From assembly GCA_950295325.1 (NCBI GenBank), contig OX485809.1, forward strand, positions 5,706,001-5,770,000: a DNA stretch of 64,000 bases, in the 5' to 3' direction. Below, piece by piece: positions 11,311-24,309 of the stretch. A program made the position numbers and the translations under genes. The notes beneath the pieces are model-generated. The model searched no databases. It was given only the letters and a program-made list of their open reading frames with translations, and was not told the DNA's origin. The DNA is from Polytrichum commune (lineage: Eukaryota; Streptophyta; Polytrichopsida; Polytrichales; Polytrichaceae). How positions within the stretch are numbered: position 1 is the first letter of the stretch; every line of letters begins with the position of its first letter.

Positions 11311-13739
11311 TACCCGGCCCATCCCCGACCACCATCTTGTTTTCCATAAGTTGAGACCAACCCATTTCCATGCAATATAATATCAATTTTTTGATCAATG
11401 CTGACATGTCATGATCATCATCCAACTTTGCCAAATGTTAGTGACTAATTTGACAACTAAGTTCAAATCACAAGCATATTTCGGTGACATACTTATTACC
11501 TACGGTAATCAAGTGTTCTCCGTTTTCTAATCGATCGGTGATATGGAAGAGGGTAGCCTATATCTCACATATAGATCGAAGAGAACATCCACTTAGAAAA
11601 TCCATAGTAATTTGGTTATCGCAAGAAATAAAATTATATATATATACATATGAATTTCTTGTTAATTTCTAATTTTGTACATGTCAATTTTTTTCTTTAA
11701 TCATGCCTAAATCGCAAATATGCTAAATTGCTTAACCGGTCGGGAATGGGTTGGCTACCTTAGACGCCTCTACTTTGAGTGGTATGTGGTGTGGCATGGT
11801 TTGTAGTCCAGGACATGCCCAAAAAAAATGTCACAAGGTACATTAGAATTGAACAATTTCCTCAAATTGTATTAACCACTCTAGGTCTAATTATTAATGC
11901 GATTGAGATGGTCTAGGTCATCACTTAAAGACTAAATGAGAATTTTCAATTGTCCTTCTTATAATTTTTGCAACTGACACAACAAGCATATGGGTCCTAA
12001 GCAACTCATCTTGCATCAGTGAAAAATTGTCATGCGTCATTCCCATCGTGATAGATTTGCATGCAAACTCACAAACACAAAGACGAGTTGCATAGATCTC
12101 ATATGCACGTACTGTCAACTATGCTTGTGAAACTTGAACTGGCAATTTGCGTTAGTATTTTTTACTAATTTTTTTTTTGGGGGGGGGTGATGAATATGTG
12201 CATGATGGTTGCACAATCCACAATGAAGAATGCGATGTGGTTTTTGTTTATTTTATCCAAATTTCAAAGTGGAAATAGGCTAAAATGATTTTCTAAAAGT
12301 TGGAATTCATCACAAAGGAGACGTTAATATGGTGTCGGTGACAACATAGGTGGTGCACGTGATGCTTTGATGGAGAGTTGGCAATGACCCATCAAGTCAC
12401 GTTGACTCATTGGCATTTTAGCCCTTTTTCCAAATTTTAATTCTTACGGAAAAAAAACATCTTATTATTATTTGGTGCAATCCAGCCTCATGGAGACAAT
12501 TTGTTTTAATATAGATTTTACATTATTCAAATTTGCCAATGGGATGAGACCATCCTCGATTTGATCCAATGGTTAGATCTTTATGTGGAGTTGGAAGTGC
12601 TCATAATAAGTATCATATACCTAGATGGAATTAATCACCCATAAAAAAAAAAAGGTTCGATTGAACCTCTTTGGAAAGGCTCAAATCTCCAAACAAGTCG
12701 TATTTCTTCTTCTTAGTTTATTTCCCGATCTCCCACAACTACAACATTATGCATCATAAGTGTGGGCCATTCTAATAAACCTCAATGCTCACATGAATTG
12801 AGCCGAGCCATGCATAGACTCTTGTGCTACACAAGTGCACAAGAAACTCTCCTATTATTTCCCTTCAAATAAGCTACACCTTATTACACGAGTCAACATG
12901 TTATCTTTATGTTTGCCAAATTTTAGGTCTCACATCTTTCTCATGGTGAAGCATGGCCCTCTATTTTGGAGTGGGTCACCACGTAAAGGCTTTGGTTGTT
13001 GACGATGGATCCACACACCAAAAAATGGTTGGTTAGGTAGACCTTTCCTTATTACACTATTTATAGTGTTTAGTGTAACTTACACTAAATTTGGAGGCAT
13101 GCTCTATGCTTGGAGGGAAAGTATTGTAGCTCACCACCTTGTCTTCTCCGGCCCACCGCTTGGCAACGATGTTTTCTTATATTTTTAAAAGAAAAGATAG
13201 TTGCAAGTCATGCAAGATTTTGCTTTCGATTTGGAGAATGGTGTTCCGAAAGTGTGGTTGACACTCATAGAAGGTCGTCAAGACTTTAACACAAAGACAA
13301 GCTTTCTTGCATGTGGGTATTGCACGTTATAAGCATCTAGCAATTTGGGTAGCATTTCAAACTAAACTTATTCAAAAGATATCATTCAAGTTCAATATGA
13401 TGAGAAACACCATCATCTTTGACCCTCCCCCCTCCATAATAGGGAAATGAACTTTTAAAGTTGAAAAATGCGGATGATCACATGTATGCCATACTGCAAA
13501 TTTATACAAACAATTTCTTAACATCCAACATCTCTATTCATATTAACATTCATTTTTTTAATAGAATTTTACTAGTTGCCTCAACTTGAAAACTCAAACC
13601 TTGTAGCCGTTAGATCTTCAAATTTTAAATAATAAATATGTAAAATCCAAACCTTCATTGTTTTTTATAATGGAGTTGGCTTCCACATAGAAGTGGCCCA
13701 TTTTTAAAAATGGTGGTAGTGGTAGGTTGGCTACTTTGT
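11311..13739. other. Gene-free AT-rich region
   Basis: I see no reliable gene. Short open frames (for example 11237-11434, 11921-12118) match nothing known. A homopolymer junction of T then G occurs near 12170-12187. An ACACTATTTATAGTGTTTAG motif near 13053-13072 resembles a MITE terminus. Confidence 0.5.
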
Positions 13740-14110
13740 AACAAGAGCCAACCTTGGAGAAATTTAGGATTAAGACAAGCAAACCTTATTGATCAGTTAC
13801 TTTTCTTATTAGGACACATGTATTTGATTAGTATGTGGCTAGGTGTGACTCCAAGGACAGATACCAAAAAGGCACGTGTTTAAAAGATATTGGACTACAT
13901 GCTCAGAATATGATAATTATTTTAGGTTCAATGGGCAACATTATTTTTATTTCTTTATTTCTTTATTTCTTTATTTCTTTCTTGGGGGGGAGAGAGACTT
14001 ATAGAACCATTTAATGAGCACAAGACTCTTCACTTTGATGATGAATTAGACATTCATACGAGCTCCAGAAATTATGAGGAAAGTGGATAACAACCTCAGT
14101 TTGGATTTGT
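13740..14110. repeat. Dispersed repeat G, copy 1 (degenerate)
   Basis: It shares blocks with 34650-35110 and 63215-63555: an AGGACACATGTATTTGATTA block, CACGTGTTTAAAAGATATTG, an ATGAAT...CATACG block and GGATTTGTTGTCCAACTCC. A (CTTTATTT)n run at about 13950-13981 interrupts it. Confidence 0.45.
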
Positions 14111-14888
14111 TGTCCAACTCCTATTAATCACATGTTTCATGTCCTAGGAGAAGTGAGCTAGTCAAAATAAAAATAGAAAGTAACCATTAAAGGGTCGTCT
14201 ATCTTAACAGGCTCACGTTTTCATGTCGGTGAGATCACCGATGCTTATTTTTCTTGTTTTTCTTTGCACTGTAGTGCATTGGGTTGGTCGTAAGTTCGTG
14301 CAACATCTCCATGTAAGAAAGGACTGGCTCGAGTAGCTTCCATGTGAAAAGGAATACATTGATTGACTTTGGATTTATGGCATCTATGTAAACTCATCCA
14401 TCGTCGATGTAGTGGGCTCGAACATAGTAAAAACAAATCCCCTACAAGGTTGATGCATGGCCGACTCATTCACATTAGACTCCAGCAAACTAGTGTGGGT
14501 CATGCATCTATTTCCGGAGTCCAATTGTTTAAAAACAACCATGTTACAAGATATAATATGATTCATTGCATTTTCACCTCCACAATGGATGAGCTTACGT
14601 ACTAGACAACCACGATTCCCTAGCCACATTGGCTTAGTTAGTGCATTGTAATGTATGTACGTTGTCCTCTTCTTTTTGAACCATCGGCCGAAAGAATTTA
14701 TAACATGTGTTGGGCCAATCGAAGATTCTAAGAGTGTTTAAACTTTAGGATTCCCATGGCCCCTTTGTTTTGTCTCTTTTGTCAGACCAGGTTTGCCAAC
14801 TAGGACAATAGTAGTAATCGGGAGTCAAAGGAAGCCTACGGCATTTGTTCTTTTTATAAGGGTTCCATTTCCTTCTTTATATTGTTTA
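14111..14888. other. Gene-free stretch
   Basis: Overlapping short frames occur on both strands at 14245-14629, none with a recognisable domain. I see no regulatory or RNA feature. Confidence 0.45.
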
Positions 14889-15111
14889 CTACACTAAATA
14901 TTGTATTTAGTGTCACGGAATTTTTGGAGTCACGCAATGCTATATCTGTTTATTGTGTATCTCATAGTTTACCAGCGGAATTCAAATTGGTTGTTTGGAC
15001 ATTAAGAAACATCAACATCTTTATTTTGGTAAAAAGTTTACATCAACAGTAAAAACATATTGCATCGTGTAACTCCAAATAGTCGGTGACACTAAATACA
15101 ATATTTGTGTA
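14889..15111. mobile_element. MITE-like element, family M, TA-flanked
   Basis: The left terminus is CTACACTAAATATTGTATTT followed by AGTGTCAC; the right terminus is GTGACACTAAATACAATATT followed by TGTGTA. The inverted arms run about 60 bp and include GGAGTCACGCAATGCTATAT on the left and its counterpart GCATCGTGTAACTCC on the right. TA lies outside both ends. There is no open frame of note. Confidence 0.75.
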
Positions 15112-15391
15112 CTAAGGTATGCAAGTGTAAATCGGTTTGTGTTTCTTGTTCTTCATGGTCCTTTTTGGATCAGATTTGTGTCTTTAAGTTTGTGTTCCAT
15201 TACGTTCCGTATTCAACTTCATGTCATTGCACCGTGGGGCTACATAAAATTTGCGAGCATAATGTCCTTTTATGTTCAGTTTCCTTAGAAAATGATATAG
15301 CCTGAGTGTTATTCAATTTACGCCTTTGAACTTTGGGATTTTTTGGGAGGTTGCTTATCGAAAATGTTGGTTCCAAAATTGAATAAAGATG

Positions 15392-15435
15392 TCCCTCTCT
15401 CTCTCTCTCTCTCTCTCCCCCCTCCCCCCCCCCCC
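15392..15435. repeat. (CT)n and C-run microsatellite
   Basis: About twelve CT units are followed by an almost uninterrupted C run. The glycine/arginine-glutamate-rich minus-strand frame at 15224-15463 is only the translation of this tract. Confidence 0.9.
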
Positions 15436-17954
15436 AATTGTATTGGTTGAAGATGTGGTCCAATATCGTTTATGCATGTGTCTATATTATGGTGTATGTT
15501 CTTAGATCAACACCTAACCACCATCATTCAAATAAAGATGTTTCATTATAAAAGTAACCATAAAACACATCGCGCACCGTATAAGTTACTCCTACTTAAA
15601 TGCAACTCATATGGCATTTGTTCTTTTGGATGTGATTAGCTTTTTGGTCACAAAAAAATGGTGTTCTCTCTTATGTGCGAATTAGGTTCAAACATGTTTA
15701 GTAATGGTAGTATAACATCAACTTTCTTAAGAAGCAAGGTTAAATGGAGAGCATTTTCATCCACGGGCTAATACCACGTTTTGGTGAGGTGCTTGTTGGA
15801 AATAGGGGAATTCAAATGACACGATTGTATTAGCGGCACATTCGTAAGCCTTCAAACATATGGTGAATGGAAGGTGAACCTTCAATTGCAGGAAATATGT
15901 TTATATATTGAATTTCTACTAAAAATGACAATCACTTGTTCATGACATTGTAGTCCTAGGACACGGGGTTCCCAAGGCCTAAGTCCCAAGTCACTTGAGG
16001 TCAATCTGTGCAATCCTAGCTGTTGAGAGCATGGAAATTGGGAGTCACCACTTCACATGGGGTCCCAAGTCTCAAGTATGACAAGGATGCCTACATGGCA
16101 ACACTTTTGGAGGTGAGGTTTGGGACTTGTGTTGAACGTTGAGTCAAGACATGGAGATGAGTTGAGTTGAGGATTATTAGTGAATGATAATAATGGATGA
16201 AATCGTGAATTGGATGAAACTAAGACATGTATTGTTAATGTTTTCTCTAGACCTTAGGGCCCCCTTTTGTACATTTGTCTTTACTTCAAAATTCTCAGTG
16301 GCCTTTGTCAATGTACACACTAAAGAAAAGATCCTCTCCCTTTGGTTTACTATGTACATTGATTCCTCAAAAAATATTCCTTCGTATACTCACATTAGTC
16401 CCTATATGGTATGGAGAGTCCATCCCCAGGGAGTTCAAGTGATATCAATCCTTGTGGAATTACGATTCAATTCTGTAATTAAAAAAATCTATAAATTATT
16501 TGATGACAATTAATGATTATATGTTCAAATGTAATCTAAAACTCAACCTTCATAACCTCTCTTTGAAAAGTCCACTCCAAATTAGTTTTCAAATCAATAT
16601 TATAATAACTAGGGGTTTAAGTCCCATCTACCAGATATAGTTGACTTTTAAGAATGAAAATACAAATACAATGTGTGTTACGGTACATGCATTATTTTGC
16701 ACAGGCTAAGGGAGCCCTGTTCCAAACCTATTTAGGGTGAGTTGAAAATGTCATCTCAATTCATACTCAATTTGTATGAAGACTTGGGGGGAAAAAACAC
16801 CCCTCATTAGGACCCCACATAGCTCAACAAACTGCATGTACAATGCTACGCGTGGGCTCTATGGCGACGCCGTTCTGACGCTTTAAAGCCTGCATTCTAA
16901 AAACCCACCATTGCATTGGTTTTGTCTCTAGCCGACCGCAAAAGACCAACGACAAAATACAAAGACGGTCTTCTTCTTTTTTGAAACAATCAAACCCTCA
17001 AATTTAACATTCGTGTTCGTGTGTTCTCATTTTGGCTCCTTTTCTTTGATTGGATAAAAGGTACATGGTGTGAATCAATAATTGAAGTTAACAAGTTTGC
17101 CATCAATACTACTAGAGATGCATGCCCTCCTTTCAAAGCACATGGGGTCATTTGGTGGCTTTGTTTTTTGGGGGAAAAGAACGTCCCATCATCGGCCCCT
17201 TTCCAACTATTTGCATGATACCTTGATTTGAAACCGATGGTACAAAAACAAACTATGCCCATGGCATGTCGGGCGGGGGCTTGAAATTGTTGAAAGGACC
17301 TGAAGCTTGAATAATAGCGAGTGAATAATATGCCTCAACTTTAAGATGTTTTCCTTCTTTCCCCGTCGATTACATTCAATGAATGGGGAGAACGATTTGC
17401 TTGTTACAAATGAGCTGGTTGAGTTTGAGAAATAACTGGTTAAACACCGATCGTTTTAGAGGAATCTAGAGAATATACCTCAATTTCATAAAAGGAATGT
17501 TGAAAGATGTCAACATGCAGCTGGGTGGACTAGAAACACCAGTCGATTCTAATGCCCAACAATGTCCACGGATATTGATTAGAAGAGTTCCTTAATGGGT
17601 GAATGTTCGCAACGCCTACTGAGGGAGGAGGGGAGGGTGAAAATGTTGATTACTACTGTAGAGTATGAGTATTACTATTTGAGTTAAATCAATCCCTAAA
17701 TCGGACACCTAAACTACTAGATGATAGTGGAGAGGTACCCAAAAACGAATGGAGTGGTTGGCAATTTGATTCCCGATTATGAAGTCTTCTCTCTAGTTGA
17801 TGGAAAAACTAGTCAGATGGCCACGTGCCTCTTGTTTTATTTATTTATTTATTCATTCATTTATTAAAACATGAAACACACCCACATATGTTGTATATGG
17901 AGTATAGTATGTCCAAGCACATTATATTGAGCTCTTTAAAACCAAATCAACAAC
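15436..17954. other. Gene-free AT-rich region
   Basis: The longest open frames (16184-16513 on +, 16990-17262 on -) show no recognisable domain and no sign of splicing partners. A (TTTATTTA)n-like run occurs near 17836-17864. Confidence 0.45.
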
Positions 17955-18120
17955 TTAAATACGTGAATTTTTTTTTTCACCGTGGTTGCTATTCATATGA
18001 ATAAACAAAGTTGTTAGTTTTTTGTGTTATAGTTTTGGCCCATGGTAATTTTCATGGGTAACGAGTGCACCTATTGATTTGTTAGGTCAACTTAATTGCA
18101 CATATCAGTGTACATAGAAA
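17955..18120. repeat. Dispersed repeat F, degenerate copy
   Basis: It shares CGTGGTTGCTAT, AAACAAAGTTGTTAG, GGTAATTTTCATGGGTAA and AACTTAATTGCACATATCAG with copies at 27.7, 28.7, 29.0 and 59.4 kb, in the same order. Confidence 0.5.
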
Positions 18121-19395
18121 TCGTATGTAGTGGCTAGAAATAATAGACTTTGCATGTCAAATTCCTTCACATATTTGGACACATTTTCACCTCTTTTTTT
18201 TTTCCCCCCATCAGTCAGAGGATCTTAGTACATGAAACAAACTAATTCAATAAGGATGGCGTCTTTAATAATGATTACAGATGAAGTTACAGTCCTGCCT
18301 CTTTAACTTGACACGTTTAGGAAACGGGAAAACCATTGGTATTATTGGGGTGCCACATATTCAATAATGTGACAAATTGGACTTCTTTGTCATAATAATG
18401 AGGTACTTCATGAACAAAAACATAAAATATTTTGTCACATACATAAAATAAATATTCTTTCAAAATGTCTTTACAAATATGCAAATTGCTTTTATGAAAT
18501 CTATGTGAACTTGAAGAAGGAATCAATAGTCCGCTGATATTTTCACTCGAAATTAACAACAAATATATGATATGGTATGTAGTTCATTGTGTATGCGTGA
18601 GTAAACTCTAATGGGTTGTCCGTCAAAAATTCAGCCAGCAGTTGAGCATGATGTTGAGCATCTGCCAATTTCAAAATGGGTGGGAGGTCTACCATCAACG
18701 TGTTAAGAGTCCAATGGCTTTGCATTAATTAAGGTCAAAACTAGGTGGCTCTATTCTCTGTCCCAAGGCCATATCAACCAGCTCTAATATTCAACTTCCA
18801 TGATTCATAGTGATGTCTTCACCTTTCATTCTCAACTGCAAAAACTTAACTTGCTTTCAAATGCTCACAACTCTATCAATACAACTCGAGAATTGGACAA
18901 AACTACCACCACAAGTAGTGAAATTTCAAGAGCTTTCCAACAATATGCACATTGAAGCAATTTGAAAAATATTGAGTTCAAAGCAGCGTTCGGGAAGTTT
19001 TTGAAGCCTTAGTGACTAATTGCCGGTAGTTGCTACGAAGGGTCGGATTTTTTCCAATTTACATCGGCAAGAGCCGGTCTTTTGTAAAATCAATCGGCCA
19101 ATTGCCTATATTTTCATATTTTCATTGGCCAATATCCGATTAAATGGAATTCATATCGGCACTAATTGTTTAGAAAATGTATGAAAAGTTATTAGAAATT
19201 ATTTCTTAGTACAAAATCTTGAATAAGTGAAAAGAAAGGCATGTTCAAAACTTTAAATTTGAAGAGTTAATATCCTTGGCAGGAATTGAACCTAGCAATG
19301 CCTTCACCGCTTGAAGGCCAAGCCTCCCCCAATTCTTCATAGAAGCAATTGGATTTGGTCATGAGAAAGGTTGCATAATTCTAAAAGTTTAAGGT

Positions 19396-19690
19396 TTAGG
19401 GTACTTCCTCAAGTGCATCATCAAATGCCCCAGACAAATAGCACTCTAGACTACTATACAAATAGCGAAACTTAGCAGTATCCTTCCAAAGATCTAGAGC
19501 ACTTGTTAGAATGTCATCAAAATCATTGTTTGGGCCTTCTATAGCAACACGCATCATACTTTCTAAGTTAGATGTAGACATTCGATTACGAAGTTTTTGT
19601 TTAATAGTATTTTGAGCAGAAAACGCCCTTTCACATGTTGCAGTATTCACACATTGGCACTAAGCAATCTCAGCAAGAATCCTATGCTCA
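19396..19690 (-). pseudogene. hAT-family transposase, C-terminal dimerisation region (broken)
   Basis: The frame from ATG 19650 encodes 84 residues starting NTATCERAFSAQNTIKQKLR, then NRMSTSNLESMMRVAIEG. The CERxFSxQNxIKxxLRNR...LxxLMRVxxxG pattern is the conserved hAT C-terminal (dimerisation) signature of plant ZNF862/ZBED-like transposases. Reading upstream in the same frame continues the protein (LAEIA, stop, CQCV), so a single TAG interrupts it. The N-terminal and DDE catalytic parts are absent, so it cannot be active. Flanking DNA (19030-19130 and 19690-19940) is rich in ATCGGCyAATTGCC-like motifs, perhaps from the same element, but I could not define termini. Confidence 0.8.
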
Positions 19691-20049
19691 TGACCTGGAG
19701 GGTATCAGTTACCATTTCCCGGGTATTGGCCAGTATTTGAAATTTGAATACTTCTTCCGGCTGAAATCCAGTAATTCACAAGAAGAATCGGCTACATTCC
19801 TGGGACATTTTCTGGTCCATCGGCTAATTGCCGGAGGATTGCAATTATAGTCGGATTGCCATCCGATGGTTGGAAATTTGGACCGGCCATGAGGGGAAAT
19901 CCATCAGTTGATAATGAACTAGCCGTCAGTTTTCCCCGACCATTGGTTCAAAGTGCTCGAAAACAAATTGTGCACCTTGGTTTAGGATGTAGGTGGAAAA
20001 TTGTTGGGAAAGAGGTAAAAGGCAACAAGTCTCTTGATTAGAATTTGAG

Positions 20050-21997
20050 ACAGAGAACCTAGTTTCCTTAGTTCTCATGATTTAATATTATTTTACATTA
20101 GAATTTCTTTTCTCTACATTTCATATGGGAAAGTTATTTAAATTAAATGAACTATGTACTTATACATGTGTGGGCCCACCATATATGAATTCATTGCCTC
20201 TATAATATGACAATTGGGGGGGGGGGGGGGTCCAAGAATGACATATTAACAATGCCACGGTTGCCTTATAGAAGTAGATTTTAATTAGAAAGTTTGATTT
20301 ACAAGATTTGTGTCATTGTATCGAGCTATTAGCATTGGATTGGTATCGTATTTTTTTAATACCATTTGGGTATCTATAATGAGAAATTTTATATTTTATT
20401 ATCATTTTATTTTGACTACAAGAGTTTGTATACCACATGCAAGCACCTTCATATGTGGGTTTCAATATGTGGTTTTAAAATACTATTGACCTAAATTATA
20501 ACTCAATCATGCAAAGTTCCTCTCGCCTTGAGATACCCACCAAATATCAATTTCTAAATGGTGCAATACTAGTTAGGTAGGTTTTTTGATACCATTATTG
20601 ATGCTGAATATTGATACCATGCATTCACCTACACACACATTGTCCAACATTGGTTGTTACACCTAACCAATGACAACAATTTTTGAATAATGAACAACCA
20701 AATGTAGCTATACAACATATTTTTACGCATATTTCACATATGGAGAAGAAAAATACAAATTTATAAGCATTTGGGGACTTGTCATATACAAGTACACCTA
20801 TGTAAAGTTCGTCGTGCTTAAATTCAGAGTCCAATTTTGAATTCTCTTTTTTCACACATATAAAACCATCAAGAATTGCAGCCTCCACAATGACTCATAT
20901 AAGGTAAACGAGCTCTCATTCACGTCGGTGCACGAACACAAAAAGTTGTTTTTCTTCTTGTGCACCCACAATTGAGGCCTTTTTCCTTTCTTTCCTACAC
21001 TTGGGACGACAAAAGAGCATTAATAGACAACAACACGACATGCATGGGAGGGGCGTAAAGTTGGTGTGGAGGAATTGATGATGACAATATCATTGGAGCT
21101 TCCTCTCCCTCTCTCTCTCTCTTGTCTATGTGCCCATGACCGAATTCATAACGGCTCCTCCTTAAGGCCGAACTTCACCGTATGATTCGAGAGGAAATCC
21201 GAACCAACTCTTCACGACAATTTCAAAAGGGGTTGATTGCTACATCCAAAAGTTGTAAAGTGCTCCATTGCCTATCGCAACGGAATATGGGAACCTTTCA
21301 ATCAAATTAGGTTAAAAGAGGTGTTTCCCTTTACGCCCTTTTAATTATTTTCCTAGAATGATTCATAGATAATGGCTTAGTGTTATTATTTGGCCATCCA
21401 AACTTACTAGCAAACTAACCCCTAGAGGCTCAAGTGAACTCTTCCCACAATCAACAACTTGTTAGAGAATATGTATCTTTAATGGTGTTTCTGACCGTAT
21501 GTACGATATCTTTGTAGAGTTAGGATTGTTCACACAAAATTTCAGCCGTTCATGTGTTTCAAGTTAGAGGATTATGATGTAAGTGTTGTACATTGGTCCG
21601 GTTGGGTGGAGGCAGTTGCATGGATAAAAAAGTTTGTTGGTCTTTAGAGGTTAAGAAGTGAAATTAGACTCAATATGAAAATAATGACCACTACTAATGA
21701 GAATATTATCATTAGTATTTACAATTGTGGCTTCCCGACTCTTTTATTTTCAAACAACCCCATCATGGTTCCCGAGAAATAGAACATGTGGGGTTGCATG
21801 AGTATTGTTATGGGTATCACACTAAGTTCAAAAATCCATGACTAGCTAGAAAACAGCTAAAATTTGTGGCTCCGCATTTATTGTAATGTGCGTTGAAGCT
21901 TTCAAACACACGAATTGTCTTCAAATGATTATATTAATGTTGAGTTAGTGCACACATTTTCAATTGTATTCTTCAACAAAGTTCCCTTTTTTTTATT
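20050..21997. other. Gene-free AT-rich region
   Basis: It contains a G run at 20216-20230 and a (CT)n tract at about 21105-21122. The 87-residue minus-strand frame at 20625-20888 has Cys and Phe runs but no known domain. Nothing else is supported. Confidence 0.45.
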
Positions 21998-22043
21998 GAC
22001 AACATTGTTTATGGTATTTAGTGTCATGTACACAATTTGCGAA

Positions 22044-22744
22044 CCTAGGGGGTGGACTCTTCATACCATGTACGAACTAATGTGAGTGTAAGAAGGGGTA
22101 TTATTTGAGGCATTAGCGTACATACTAGTATACATAAGGGAGAGGTATTGTTTTTCTCTAGTGCATACATTTGCAAAGGCTATTAAGTTTTATGAAGCAA
22201 AGGTAGATGTACAAAAGGCAGACCTAAGGTTTAGAGATGACAACATTTGTGTTAGTTTCATCCAATCCACATTTTCATGCATTGTTTTCATATCGTCATA
22301 GTCCCCAATGAATACCATGTGTCTTCTTGTTAGGGTTTGCATTTGAGTTCTATGTTTTTACAAACTAAAGGCTCTTGGAAATCTCATGGGATTCCTTTGG
22401 TTTTGCTCTCTAGATCGTGGCTAAGTTACAGTGCTCTAATCTTTGTTTGTTTGATACATTCGTTGAGTTACATGCTATGGATGAAAAACATTCAATAACT
22501 TTCTCCTTGGAAAGTGGATTTTATATGTAATGAAGGATTACTTAATATATAGCTTGTACATATAGTGGAGGCATTTATCACATTAAATTGAAAAGCTTAG
22601 TATAAATACATGAGTCCATTTTTAGCATGTTGTTTGTACCTATACATATGTTTTTCTCTATAAACTTCTCATATATGGGGGGTTTAGTTTCATATTGACC
22701 CATGCGTGTCATTAAGGTTTCCAATGAAGAATCCACCCCCTGGG
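22044..22744. mobile_element. Nested insertion with hAT-like termini and 8-bp target duplication
   Basis: It begins CCTAGGGGGTGGACTCTTCA and ends with the complement of CCCAGGGGGTGGATTCTTCA. The flanks are TTTGCGAA (22036-22043) and TTTGCAAA (22745-22752), a 7/8 match. The uninterrupted family E copy at 29621 reads TTTGCGAAGGGC across this point, so this is a true insertion in family E. It is 701 bp, AT-rich inside, with no transposase frame, so it is a non-autonomous element. Confidence 0.8.
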
Positions 22745-23181
22745 TTTGCAAAGGGCCTAAACTAGATGTCTAGAGGTCTCACAAGTGTGACATCCTCTAA
22801 TTGCCAATATAATATTATTTGTCAACATAAGTAACTTCTTGAAGTGAAATTTTCTTGACATATTGACATTAAACATAGTACATTGGGATAGTTCAAATGA
22901 TAGTCTAGCATTATAGTATGCAAGCGAGAGATGTTTTTGAGCATACTAATGCCAAGTATCAGTTGTGCACATATTAGTCAACTTGTAGACCATTGTGCAT
23001 AAATAACTTAAATTAACATTGGCTTATTTTGAAACTAACGTGACTGGGAGTCCACTCTTCCGAAGCTTGGTCATGTGTTTACAAGCTTTATGGCACAAGT
23101 ATTGCCTTCTTTTTGGAGGGTGGGCTCCTTTAAGCAATATATGTCTGAAGAAAGAGAGGGGGATTTTTTTCTATGGTGGTT

Positions 23182-23520
23182 CTATGGGGTCTGCTTATTA
23201 TCAAGCTTTCTTTTGTTGAGTACAAGGGATGTGAGGTATTTAATGGCAACTTGGTGTATGTGTTTCATGAGTACCTTGACTTCTACCTTCAGTTTTTTGA
23301 GGCAATCTAGTTCTTCAATTGATCGTTCGTGAATGGCTCCCCATACATTAACGGTTATGGTTATGAGGGGGTTGACATACCACCTTGCGTTTTTTAGTGC
23401 TTGTATGAGTGGGTTGTACTTATTGGATTGTTCTATGTGGGCGGCGATGGGGAATCGGTCATGGCAATATATGAATTCTATAATGTTTGTGGGAGATGGT
23501 GTAGGGGGGTTGGTTGTCAA
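23182..23520 (-). pseudogene. LINE ORF2 C-terminal fragment
   Basis: The 112-residue frame contains IIEFIYCHDRFPIAAHIEQS, KYNPLIQALKNARWYVNPLI, GAIHERSIEELDCL and IKYLTSLVLNKRKLDNKQTP. This Cys/His-containing, YCHDRFP...LNKRKLDNKQ tail is what I recognise as the region after the RNase H domain of plant LINE-type retrotransposons. The match is from memory, not from a search. Reverse transcriptase and RNase H are missing. It lies within or against family E copy 1. Confidence 0.65.
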
Positions 23521-24309
23521 TGGGGGTGCCTAGGACACTTAGGAAATCATGCTTAAGTCTAGTTGGGCATGTGCAAATGGAGGTGGTGCATGTGCATATT
23601 ATTGAGCAAAATAATGGCACCTGTCATGTCTTCACATTTTAGTATGCAAGAGGAAGATATTCTTGAGCATCCTAGTGTCAAATGCCATTTGTGCAACATA
23701 GGCATACACCTCACAATATTATTGAACATACTCATGTCAAAATATTAGTAAGCGTGCTTGAACACCAAGTGTTGATCATTAGTGTAAACTAGAATTATGT
23801 CTCAAAATAAGGTATATGACACTATTATGCATGTGACACTAAAACTATAAAGGTGTAGTTCAAGTCAAAACTTTCCACATACACACTCTCTATAAATCCA
23901 CACTAACTATCTAATTGTGACATGCTTCCATGTTCTCCAACTGGAGCTCAAACTTCAAGTATATCTCTTGAGGGGAATAGCTAGGTTTATCTGCTACACA
24001 TTCATCACAAACCTCTAAATTAATGTATTAAAATCAAATTTACATTCATTCAACCAAATCAAATTGGAACGTTAATTCAACGCCTAACAAACATTTGAAC
24101 GCTACAAGATAATCATTTAGTTTCCATGTAATGTATAGTAAACACCGGCTTCCTAGGGAGCAAGCATCAATGACAAGCCTCTTTGCATGCATGCTATTGC
24201 CCCCTTTCAGGATGGGCTTTATGCATGGTGTTTAGAGACAATGTGAGAGTGATGTCCTTTGTTTTGAGCTAAGAGAGTGGAGAGACTTGCATGGTGTCAA
24301 TGCATGTTT

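Larger units (their letters stand above)
21998..23855 (+). mobile_element. MITE-like element family E, copy 1, heavily interrupted
   Basis: The left end reads TTTATGGTATTTAGTGTCAT and GTACACAATTTGCGAA. After a 701-bp insertion it resumes with GGGCCTAAACTAGATG, TAGAGGTCTCACAAGTGT, AACTTCTTGAAGTGAAATTT and GAGCATACTAATGCCAAGT. A second disruption contains LINE-derived sequence. The end is ATGCATGTGACACTAAAACT with a TA just outside 23855. Part of the internal sequence (AGTATGCAAG...GAGCAT) occurs twice (22915 and 23641), so this may be two overlapping copies. Confidence 0.65.
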
